In this document: piece by piece, positions 1 to 11,153 of the stretch | Numbering within the stretch: the first letter of the stretch is position 1 | Layout of the letters: every line of letters begins with the position of its first letter | Assembly (NCBI GenBank): GCA_021432635.1 | Contig: MU270021.1 | Location: 938,594 to 1,002,593, forward strand | Length of the DNA: 64,000 nucleotides | Direction: 5' to 3' | Origin: Thozetella sp. PMI_491 | Taxonomy: Eukaryota; Ascomycota; Sordariomycetes; Chaetosphaeriales; Chaetosphaeriaceae | Translations under genes and position numbers: made by a program | The notes under the pieces: model-generated | What the model saw: only the letters and a program-made list of their open reading frames with translations | The model's database searches: none | Told to the model about the DNA's origin: nothing

Positions 1-2153
<2,153 letters not shown>

Positions 2154-3340
2154 TTGGCGCCCTTTAAAAGCATTGGTAGTACGGGGAGCGGAGACGTGTG
2201 TATAGAAGTTGGAGGAGGGGCAAGGCTTCCCGGGGAGGTGGTTTTAGCTCAATCAAGTTCTCATCTGTGAGCTGTGTATCAAGACAAGACATTTCCTCTG
2301 TAGCCCTTACTTGCTGTTCCCATGCTCGAGCGTGTGAGTGATACCTATGCTTGATGCCGTTGATATAACAGCCTCAATACAACGATCCAAAACCAGCTTA
2401 GCCAGCAACTGATACTCCCTGACCAGTACAACACATTCGTCAGGATCTTCTAGCAGCTCACTAAGGCCCACAAAACATCTAGAGCTGGCCTAGCTGGCCT
2501 AACTGGCCCAACTAACTGGCCTGGCTGGCCTAACTGGCCTAACTAACTAGCCATGGAAATCCTGATCAAATAGATATAGGGGCCGTCTCGATCAACGCCG
2601 GACAGATCGATCCATAGCGCAAGGATTGGAGAGCCGCTGGCAAGTGCTTAAGTTGTGGATCAACTTTACCACTTTATAGTTAACTGCCCAGTACCATCTC
2701 GATCTGTGAGTAGCATCAATCTTTTTGTTTCCCTGTGATTTCGACCACCCGAAGTGTCGCGTCCATCCATGCGTTGGTTCGCTACCCTGGCGCAGGCCCT
2801 CAGCTCCTCGTCGTATTCATCACTTTCCCTTCTCCGCTGCCTCCTGACCAGCTGCTAACGCAATAGCCAGCGAAAGCTTCGAATATCGGCTGGAGCTTTA
2901 ACGATGGCTTTCTTGGTGTAGTATATCGATCTAGCTCTCGATCCAGTCCATCCCCATCACCAGCCCCTAAACACCAACCAGCCATGGCCTATGCCATCCC
3001 CAACGCCAGACGGCTGTACGCCGACCAGCTTACGATTGGCCAGATGTGCAATGTAATAGTGGATATGAGGATGATAGATACGAGGATATAGGGCCTAATT
3101 AGGGCCTTATTAGAGCGTTATCAGGAGATTCAACGTCGTGAGGAGGGCATAGTGTGATGGGCCAGGGCCATCCCCACGCGGTAGACCCACGCTCGTTCAT
3201 TTGCATCCATGTGATATAGTGGCTCAATTGACCACCATGTCTATCCATCTGGATCTGTAGCTATTAGTTTAACCTTCTTCCTCTCTTTAGCTTAGTATTT
3301 TGTGCGTTCTTCATACACACGGCTACAGATCCGCCGCCAG
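2154..3340. other. Gene-free stretch downstream of ATP2
   Basis: ATP2 3' UTR followed by non-coding DNA holding the minisatellite at 2484-2552. At 2984-3091 a 35-codon ATG ORF (starting MAYAIPNARR) is preceded by a CT-rich, promoter-like stretch and runs into AT-rich DNA. It may be the 5' end of a truncated gene copy, but I do not recognise it. Confidence 0.5.
2484..2552. repeat. GCTGGCCTA minisatellite
   Basis: About seven imperfect units of GCTGGCCTA / ACTGGCCTA, with ACTAACT spacers, in non-coding DNA. Confidence 0.8.
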
Positions 3341-3507
3341 TGATACAACCCCCAGACGCCTAACACGGCTAACAAGGTGTGTCCCACCCGCTCGGGGGGC
3401 GATTGCTTTAACAGTTCTAGCATGGTTCCAGTGCTTGCAACTACTACTTCTGTAGCTGGTGCTACGATGTCTATAAGGGTTAAGGATAGGCTAATCACGG
3501 GGTGCAG
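3341..3507. repeat. Dispersed repeat copy R1 (RIP-like)
   Basis: About 167 bp matching 4604-4770 from ATACAACCCCCAGACG to CACGGGGTGCAG. Roughly 18 differences are transitions, with one T/A transversion and one indel. R1 carries T or A at most of the changed sites (e.g. GTGCTTGC against GCGCTCGC), so R1 is the more RIP-mutated copy. On the minus strand both copies keep part of a reading frame (ATEVVVAS...GT.LEL.KQSPP), so the repeat may come from the 5' end of a gene I cannot identify. Confidence 0.8.
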
Positions 3508-3694
3508 GAGAAGGGAAAGCGATAAATGTAACGAGGAGCTAAGGGCTTGTGCTAGGGTAGTGAATCAATGCATAGATGGACGTGATACCTTATGGGTAGT
3601 TAAAATCAAGGAAAGAAAAAGATTGATGCTACTTATATGACAGACATAGTGGTGGTGTTATAAGTGCCTAGTGCCTTTAATATATTAGTAGTTG

Positions 3695-3912
3695 ATATTT
3701 GGCAGGTGATATGGTTTAGAGCTCTCTGACCTTTTTTCTTTCTTTTATAGTGCAGGGAGTTGTAGATTTAGAGATTGATGTAGGAGGAAAGTAATATGTT
3801 ATATTTGGCGGGTGATGTGGTTTGGGGCTTTCTGGCCTTTTTTTTCTTTTTTCGTTTCTGGCGCGAGGAGTTGTAGATTTAGAGCTTGATGTAGGCGGAA
3901 AGTTATGTGTTA
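3695..3912. repeat. Two-copy tandem repeat, about 106 bp unit
   Basis: Units at 3695-3800 and 3801-3912 both run ATATTTGGC(A/G)GGTGAT ... AGTTGTAGATTTAGAG ... GTAGG(A/C)GGAAAGT. Most differences are G/A or C/T, again suggesting RIP. Each unit has an internal poly-T/CT tract. No coding content seen. Confidence 0.75.
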
Positions 3913-4059
3913 TTGTGGAGTAGAGTGGCTAAGGGCTATAAAGTTAAGATTATGTAGTACAACTCATCCATCCTCTAGCTTAATAGGTTCTAAGAGATGA
4001 TTTACGCCTAACATGGCTAACGAGGTGCGTCCCAATCTGCGCGAGCACGATCGCTCATC

Positions 4060-4419
4060 ATGGCCGAAATCAAGATTGACAGCAAGGTATTCCAGGAACG
4101 TATTTCGAATTTCTACAATGCCTGGAAGGCCGACAAGCCAGCGGGCGACGCACAGTTCAATGGCACCTCGTACATCATCATCAACATGGGTAAGGTCGAC
4201 GAGGAGCCTCAATTCCACAAGAACAACGCCATGCACTTCTGGTTGCTTGGTTACGAATTCCCCACCACCTTGATGCTCTTCACCCTTGAAACCATCTACA
4301 TCATCAACACGGCGAAGAAGGCCAAGTATCTCGATCAGATTAATGGCGGCCGGGTGCCAGTCGAGGTACTCGTCCGGGGCAAGTTTGCTGCCGAGAATGA
4401 GAAACAGTTTACTAGTTAA
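4060..4419 (+). pseudogene. Truncated copy of the SPT16 (FACT subunit) N-terminus
   Basis: A 119-codon ORF starting MAEIKIDSK and including VDEEPQFHKNNAMHFWLLGY, FPTTLMLFTL, PVEVLVRGK and AAENEK. This is the start of the inactive aminopeptidase-like N-terminal domain of Spt16, the roughly 1000-residue FACT histone chaperone subunit. Homology ends at about codon 116 (EKQF), then TS and stop; the following DNA is AT-rich and unrelated. So this is a broken gene copy, not SPT16 itself, which must lie elsewhere. It sits between the two copies of a RIP-marked repeat, and a copy of the repeat's edge motif (4003-4034) lies just upstream of its ATG, suggesting capture or transfer with repeat DNA. The frame is still open and carries the original ATG, so expression of a short fragment cannot be excluded. 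Confidence 0.85.
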
Positions 4420-4603
4420 ACTAATAGCTAGTATACTTACCTATATAAAGCTTTTAAGTAAAACAAAGGGTAGCTCTATAAAATACTAGTAAAAAATAGC
4501 TCGCTTACAAAATTTTACTTTTTTTGCTCGTGTAGTGGCGTAGATATAGTGGATGGAATGTTGGTGGTTACTGTGGGGGGTGGTCCAACACTTTTTAGAC
4601 CCG

Positions 4604-4770
4604 ATTATACAACCCCCAGACGCCTAACACGGCTAACGAGGTGCATCCCACCCGTTCGGGGGCGATTGCTTTGACAGTTCTAGCACGGTTCCGGCGCTCG
4701 CAACAACTACTTCCGTAGCCGGTGCCGCAATGTCCATGAGGGTCAAGGATAGGCCAATCACGGGGTGCAG
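4604..4770. repeat. Dispersed repeat copy R2 (less mutated)
   Basis: Partner of 3341-3507 in the same orientation and more GC-rich. Its left edge motif ACGCCTAACACGGCTAACGA recurs at 3356 and, in part, at 4004. Confidence 0.8.
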
Positions 4771-4976
4771 CCGCTATATAACCCCCCCAACGCGTCTAGC
4801 TTTAGCCGTCTATTCTCCAGGCTCTCCACGCCAAGCCGCAACGGCAGTTCGGGATGCTCTATATTGCACGTTACGAATGCCCCCCCATGAGGCGAACCAA
4901 TCATGGTAGTGCGCCGATAAGTCAGACAGGCTCGTACAGGCTGGTAGGAGAGGGGGAGGTGGCATGGAAGCTCTAG

Positions 4977-4983
4977 TATAAAT
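4977..4983 (+). promoter_or_regulatory. TATA-like box of the CE1 esterase gene
   Basis: TATAAAT, 124-130 nt before the esterase ATG at 5107, in otherwise non-coding DNA. Position and sequence fit a core promoter element; no transcript start is known. Confidence 0.4.
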
Positions 4984-5106
4984 CAAACGCCGAATGCTCC
5001 TGATCTGCCGTGCGACCTGGCTGGGTGACTTCTGCTTTGTTGTGGGTGTTCTGATTCTCCATACCTTAGATCACGAAGCCTTGTGTGCTAGGTGCCATTC
5101 GCCGAG

Positions 5107-6196
5107 ATGCGGTGCTCAACATTGCTGGGCGGCCTGATGGCTGCCTCCATGGCTGCAGCGGCTGCGCTCACGAAGATGACCTACCCAAACAACGCAACCT
5201 CCAAGGTCGACATGTACGTTGCGCCTAAGTCTCTGTGGGAATCTCACAGCTGAAGAAGACGAGCCTCCGATACTGACATGCTTGCCTGCCTGGTCTTAGG
5301 TATGTCTACGTCCCTGACAGCGTCAAGTCGGACGCGGTTGTCATCGTCATCCACTCGTGCCAGTCCACGGCCGAGTCGTACTTCCGCAACAACAAGATCC
5401 CGTGGAAGCAGGGCAGCGACAAGAAGGGGTACATCACCATCTGGCCGAGCTCGCCGCACAGTGGCACATGCTGGGATGTGTCGAGCAAGCAGTCGCTCAC
5501 GCACCTCGGCGGCGGTGACACGCAGTCCATTGCGAACATGATCCTCTGGGCCATCGACAAATACAAAATCGACCCCAAGAAGGTCTTTGTCACAGGTGGT
5601 AGCTCCGGAGGTATGTGTGCTGTTGACGATTTTGTGTTTGCTCCCGCGCCTCGGCGTGTTGATACGCCTTAGGGGAGCGTTGCACACAGTCCAACACTCC
5701 CCCTTTCATGGCGATATCGAGGGCTAACTCTCTACTAGCAATGATGTCCAACGTGTTGGCCGCCACCTACCCTGAGCTTATCGCCGCCGTCTCACTCTAC
5801 TCTGGGGTCCCGGCAGGCTGCTTCGTTTCCTCCTCGGGTGGCGTGGACCAGTGGAACAACTCATGCAGTGGAGGGTCCTCGAAGGCCTCGGCGGAACAGT
5901 GGGGCAATGTCGCGCGCAACATGTATCCCGGGTATGACGGCCCCCGGCCGCGGATGCAAATCTGGCACGGCAGCGCCGACGGGACGCTGTCGCCGCAGAA
6001 CTACCAGGAGACGATCAAGCAATGGACGAACGTCTTCGGGGTCTCGCAGACGCCGACTACCACCGTCAAGAACTACCCCCAGGCCAACTACCAGACCGAA
6101 AACTATGGCGACCATGTCCAAGGCATATATGCCACTGGAGTGGGCCATAGTGTCCCAAGTAATCTCACAGCAAGTGAAGAATGGTTTGGCTTGTAG
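5107..6196 (+). CDS. Secreted CE1-family esterase (acetylxylan/feruloyl esterase type)
   Basis: Three exons: 5107-5213, 5300-5610 and 5739-6196, giving 291 residues. Junctions read DM|YVYVPDS and GGSSG|AMMSNVLAATYPE. The N-terminus MRCSTLLGGLMAASMAAAAA is a signal peptide, so the enzyme is secreted. The catalytic triad is visible as Ser in GGSSGA, Asp in GSADGT and His in GVGHSVP, an alpha/beta-hydrolase of the PHB-depolymerase-like CE1 group that removes acetyl or feruloyl esters from xylan. No cellulose-binding module is attached. Acetylxylan esterase is the likeliest activity, but CE1 feruloyl esterases look alike. The second intron has a GCTAAC branch point. The gene lies at the edge of the repeat-rich region 2.2-5.1 kb. 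Confidence 0.93.
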
Positions 6197-6722
6197 AGGG
6201 CAGGCCAACCTCGATCGAAAGTGGCGGACAAAACGAAATCGGTAGATTTTTACGAGTATACTCGTCATTCGTTCTTGATGAGGTGTGTATTTGGCGAGAT
6301 CTTGTGTACATACGATGTTTAATCATGACCATACCTGAACCCTGTCATGTACTCATGGCACTGTCCATCTCTATATATAAATGACGGTCTTGAAGGTGGG
6401 GGTATCAGATAGCTACAAACAGCCTGCCTTCTCCAACCGACCTATGAACCCTATATCCGTGGTCTCTATGCGGGAGGCCCTGGTTAATTTCAGTAGCCTC
6501 TGATCTGGATTAAGAAAATCCTACTAGACCACGCGTAGTATTCTAGCTGTCAGTGACGTCCAGTTAGTGATTGGAAGAGGTACAGGGCCGCTAGAATTGT
6601 TTTACTCCTCACCTCGTTGAGGGTATATAACCGGCTCAGAGAGTTGTGCTCCTGGCACGCGTGCGGTAGAAAGCGCGCAGAAACGCCGTCATGGTCCCAT
6701 GGACCGATCTACTAACAAGTTC
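6197..6722. other. Convergent intergenic region
   Basis: 3' ends of the esterase (plus) and the Zn2Cys6 gene (minus). Contains TATATAAA at 6373-6380 and GTATATAA near 6623 but no supported gene. Confidence 0.5.
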
Positions 6723-8294
6723 TCAAGGCGACGGGGTCGTGGAATCGGAGGCCGAGGGCGATTCGGACGCATCCCACACTCTTCGGGCTGGCTGGTCTTT
6801 GGTATTCCACACCGGCCGCGTCCTTGTTGGGTATTTGTATTCGAAGCGCCCGGCAAATATAACTTCTCTGCCTACATCGTCCACCAGTCCAAGATCTCTT
6901 GTCTCCTTATCCCGCACCACAGGTTCCCATGAATGGTTGTTCAGTAGCAGTCTGGCGATTTCGGCCTTGTCTGTCAGTCCCAGGGCCATGAGGGGCACGC
7001 GCAACAGGGTGGCCCATTCGTCGCCGAGGGCGGTCGAGATGTTGCGGATCTCGCGGTCACTGATGTTGCTCATCCACCAGACCTCCTGGACCAGCTTGGC
7101 AAAAACGAGATAGTGTGCGAAGACAATGAGAGTGCGGGGCCGGAGCTGCCTCGCCAGCTCAACGAACGGTTTGGGCAGAAACGTGAACCAGACGATGATG
7201 CGTAGGTTGAGGATGGCGCTGAAGCCATCTTCGAGCTCCTGGTAGAGCGAACCCAGGTACTTGAGCGTGTCGTAATAAGTATCGACGGAGGCGAAGTCAG
7301 GGTCGTCTGCCTTGATAGACGTCGCCATGAAGAGCAAGTTGCTCGGAATGTGCAGCGCCGCCGCCTCGAGATTGATGGGCGGGCGAGAGAACAAGGGCGC
7401 GAGACCGGTCCTGATCATCTCCTCCGGGGAGATTAGATCGATCATGAGCCCGATGCCACGCCACACGATCATCCAGTCAACGATGTACAGAGGCTTGCAG
7501 TTCTCATCCCGCAACGTCTCGGACGCAAGAGCGCACAAGATTAGCGAGGCGGCGATGATGGCGGGGTAGTCCTCAGGGCGGGCCGCTTCGACCGCTTTGC
7601 GGTAGCCCTCAAAGGCGCGCGCGCGGTAGGCAAGGGCCTTGGTCATGGATATCGCGACGGGTGCCTCACCGTTACCAGCGAGGTACTTGAGATGCTGGGC
7701 GGCGAGGCCGAGAATTGAGTCCATCAAGAAAGGGCTTTGGAAGGCGTACTGCGGGATCTTGACCTTGAGGACCTCGTCGACCATCACGAGTTTGCCTGAG
7801 TTGGTCGAGAAGGAACCGTACGTTGTGGTTGTGTAGAGCCACAGAAGCCTCAGGTCGACCTGGTCGGTGTCCTGAGGGATGAAGAGCGGCTCAGTGAAGA
7901 GCCGGAGGCCATTATCGGGGGGTGTGTAACGCGCAATACCGGCGGGCTGGAGGTGCATGACAACTTGGTCGTCGCCCTGGCCCGCGATCGGTTCAGAATC
8001 CGGTGGTGAGCCGGACCGGGAGGCGGAGACAGGCGACGAGGAGCCCGGCTTGGTCGTCGCGGCTCCCGCGGCCCCGGCCGAGGAGAGCGGGTACACGCAT
8101 ACCTCCTTGCGTAACTGGCAGTGCTTGCAGGCCGGGCGGGCCTCGTCGCACTTCACCTTCCTGGCCTTGCAGTTCTTGCAGCCCTTGCGAGACTTCTTGT
8201 GGGGCCGTTTTGAGTGGTATGGGCGATGCGGGTCGCCGGCCTCGATGCTGTAGCCGTGGCCGTCGCCTTCGCCTGTCGTGCCGAGCTCGTCCAT
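6723..8294 (-). CDS. Zn(II)2Cys6 transcription factor
   Basis: Single-exon gene of 523 residues. The binuclear zinc cluster is near the N-terminus with cysteines at 39, 42, 49, 56, 59 and 66 (C-x2-C-x6-C-x6-C-x2-C-x6-C), preceded by a basic HKKSRKG stretch. A Ser/Pro/Ala-rich linker follows. The remainder is a helical regulatory region like that of the sterol-uptake (Upc2-type) group of fungal regulators. The combination HKKSRKGCKNCKARKVKCDE favours that group, but the regulated pathway cannot be read from sequence. It acts in the nucleus as a DNA-binding regulator. The neighbouring secreted esterase is convergent with it, so a regulatory link is only a guess. Confidence 0.9.
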   Translation of the reverse strand: MDELGTTGEGDGHGYSIEAGDPHRPYHSKRPHKKSRKGCKNCKARKVKCDEARPACKHCQLRKEVCVYPLSSAGAAGAATTKPGSSSPVSASRSGSPPDSEPIAGQGDDQVVMHLQPAGIARYTPPDNGLRLFTEPLFIPQDTDQVDLRLLWLYTTTTYGSFSTNSGKLVMVDEVLKVKIPQYAFQSPFLMDSILGLAAQHLKYLAGNGEAPVAISMTKALAYRARAFEGYRKAVEAARPEDYPAIIAASLILCALASETLRDENCKPLYIVDWMIVWRGIGLMIDLISPEEMIRTGLAPLFSRPPINLEAAALHIPSNLLFMATSIKADDPDFASVDTYYDTLKYLGSLYQELEDGFSAILNLRIIVWFTFLPKPFVELARQLRPRTLIVFAHYLVFAKLVQEVWWMSNISDREIRNISTALGDEWATLLRVPLMALGLTDKAEIARLLLNNHSWEPVVRDKETRDLGLVDDVGREVIFAGRFEYKYPTRTRPVWNTKDQPARRVWDASESPSASDSTTPSP

Positions 8295-9094
8295 GTCGCC
8301 GCAAGGAAGCTGGGTTCCGAGGGCATCAATGACGCATCAGTTTGTGGTGTGCAACGGGGACGTTGGGATGAGACGGGATGGAGGGGCAAAACGGCCCCCA
8401 GGCAGTCTGGTCCGCGCCTCTAGTAGCAAGTAGACTGTGGTCCGTGGCCCGACGGAGGCTTAGTAGCGGCGGCGTTACGTGGGCTGCCTGCAGTCTGGAT
8501 GGATGGCTGGAGGGCGCAACGAACCAATCGACCCCGAGCGGCCCTGGTTCTAGCGCACTAAGCTTATTACCGTCGCGCCTGACTCGGGCTTCGAGGCAGA
8601 TAGAGTGGGAAGAGACGAAAGGGGGTAAGGGTGTCGTGGGTGTGCGGCGCGGAGACGTACGGTACAGAGCCCTAAAAGAGAAGGAGATGCAATGGGTGGG
8701 AGAATGGGGACGGCTGAACGAAGTGTAGCACAAAGGAATACCCTTAATCATAGTATGGATGGTGGGGGCGATCCGTCCCCGAGCCTGCCTGCTTCCCTCT
8801 AACTAACCAGAGAATAGGTCCTTGCAGCCAAGGCGACCTATACGAAGGCGCACTTCCCCGGCCCATTGGTAGGGCTGCTTTGGCGAAGGAGCGCGCCGGA
8901 GATCCAGGCAAGCGCCCCTGGCCTTCTGCGGACCACAGGCCCACCTGCCTAGGGGTCAGCACGGGCCGACTCAGCATTCGGAGCCTGGCCAATTGCGTCC
9001 CCCTTGAGCTTGTGCGACGCGAAAGCTCCTACGCAAGCTGCCCGCGTAGATGGCTTTCGCGAAATCCAGGTTGCATGGCCGACGCTGAGTGACC
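8295..9094. other. Divergent promoter region, Zn2Cys6 gene / ORC5
   Basis: 800 bp between the two start codons. Non-coding GC-rich DNA; open frames here lack codon or homology support. Confidence 0.6.
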
Positions 9095-10781
9095 ATGGAC
9101 TCTCTCTTCCAGCTCCCCAGCGAGCTGCTTCTCACGGCCCTCTCGAGCGCCTTTCCTGCCCGAGGGCGCCAGGTTCGAGCTCTGCTCACGCTCCTTGACG
9201 TAAGTTGCGAACAAGCCTCGCCTCGAGACCTGCCTGCGCGCCTGCTCCCGCCCACCTCCCCAACTTCGCTCTGGTACAGGCATGATGTAGCTGACTTCGA
9301 GCCACCAAATAGCCCAATGTCGCCCCGGCTCGTAACATTGTTCTCCATGGGACCGAAGCAACCGGGAAGAGTGCCATTGCCGAGGCGCTGCTCCGGAGGC
9401 TTACAGAGGCTCACGAGCACTTCGACTACACAATCATCAGCTCGGTCGAGTGTATAACAGAACGGCACTTCTTCGAACGGACCCTTGCGCGCGTAGCTGA
9501 TACTCTGGGATGGGAGAGCAAGGCTACAAGATGTGATGACACCACGCAGCTGGCCTTAGAGCTGGCCAAGATGCTCAAGTTCGCCGAGCGCCCTGACAGC
9601 TTCCGCTTCGTGCTCGTCCTCGATGGCATTGACCGCCAGAGGGAAGCGCAGCCTACTCTGCTTCCGGCTCTGGCTCGGCTTTCCGAGATTGTAGGCCCTC
9701 CCACTCATACATGCTCGCTGCAGAAGCGGTTCTCGCTGACATGTGTCCTACTTCTCAGATCCCGTGCCTCACCACCGTCTTCATCGTCACGAACCCCGAG
9801 CCCGACTTCCTCGAGACCCCCTTCGTGCCACACATCGAATTCCCAAACTATTCCAAGGCCGAGTTTGTCGCCATCGCCTCGCTTGAGCCTCCGCCCGCGC
9901 TGCCGAACACTTCACAAAAGGACACCGCTGACCTATGGGCGCGGTTTGCCGACGCAGTCTGCGATGCCCTGACCCGTACGGCGTCGCGAACGCTGCCTAC
10001 CTTCCGGCATGCTTACCAAGCTCTATGGCCCCGGTTCACAGCCCCTGTTTCCGCCGGAACGCACACAGCGAAGGACTTCCCAAAGCTGCTGATCGCCGCT
10101 AGGGCGCACTTCCAAGACGAGAGCTTGCTGGACCCGGGGATCGTGGCCATGAACAAATCTGCGAGTGCCCCGCCCGTTCCGACCGGAGACGGCGCAAAAC
10201 TACCCGTCAACGGCACTTCCAGCAGCTCCTTGACTCCGAGCAAGCCCAAGACGCCGGCCGCAGCCGCCGTCCGGCCACCCCCCGACCTCGCCTCCCTTCT
10301 GCCGGGCACCGCCCGCTTGCTCCTCCTAGCGGCGTACCTCGCGTCACACAATGCCACCAAGCACGACCTGACGGTGTTCTCAACCTTCCACCACGGGCGC
10401 AAGCGCAAGCGGGGCGGGCTAGCCGTGAGCACGGGGGGGGGGCAGCGCGGGCGCCCGCCCAAGCACCGCAAGATCGCGCGTAAGCTTTTAGGCGCACACG
10501 CCTTCGTGCTGGAGCGCATGCTGGCCATCTTCGCGGCCGTGCGACGCGAGTGGCTGGCGGAAGCCGGCCGAGGAGCCGGGGGCCGGGGGACCGAGGACAC
10601 TGATGTGGGCATGGCTATCGCGACGCTGGCTAGCTTGCGGCTGCTAGTGCGGGTTGGAGGTGCGACGGGCGGCGACCCGATGGACCGGGGTGGGAAGTGG
10701 AGAGTGAATGTCGGGTGGGAGGTGGTTAGGGGCTTGGGGAGGAGTATGGGCATGGAGGTAGAGGACTGGCTGGTGGAGTGA
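9095..10781 (+). CDS. ORC5: Origin recognition complex subunit 5
   Basis: Three exons: 9095-9199, 9313-9690 and 9759-10781, giving 501 residues. Junctions are LLTLLD|PNVAPARNIVLHG and LARLSEI|IPCLTTVFIVTN. This AAA+ subunit of ORC binds replication origins in the nucleus. Walker A is GTEATGKS (48-55) and Walker B LVLDGID (about 136-142). The C-terminal ORC5 region contains LPGTARLLLLAAYLASHN and the basic HHGRKRKRGG segment typical of fungal Orc5, then a glycine-rich low-complexity insert before the winged-helix-like end. The first intron has a GCTGAC branch site. The start is the first in-frame ATG (9095); a GTG two codons upstream is not used. Confidence 0.93.
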
Positions 10782-11153
10782 CGGGTTATTGTGGTGATGG
10801 ACGAACTTTGGCCGGAAGCCTCAGTGTCGGCCTCTGTTCAACGAAAAATGAGTGCATTGTCAAATAGGTACAGGAATACACGTCCGAGGAAACTCGGGAT
10901 ACCTTCACACAGCCGCAATACGTAACATTATCTCGTAGACTCATGACGCACGAAGTGCTCATGTACGCATACCCAGGTATACAGCAACCTTTTCAGCCCC
11001 TTGTATATATGTAGATCCATGATTCCAGTGCGCAGCCTGATCATTCCAATTTTTTTTCATACCTGCCTTTCCGGATCTAGGCATCTTACCGCTATCCGCT
11101 TCCGATTGAATTCCATACTTGCCACTAACCGTCCCTTCTCCGTACGTGGGCCA
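10782..11153. other. Convergent 3' region, ORC5 / GLC3
   Basis: About 370 bp of non-coding DNA between the two stop codons; no gene seen. Confidence 0.6.

Noticed and set aside
8326-8751. 141-codon minus-strand frame upstream of the Zn2Cys6 gene
   Set aside because: Likely 5' UTR/promoter; low-complexity Pro/Ser/Arg content and no homology.
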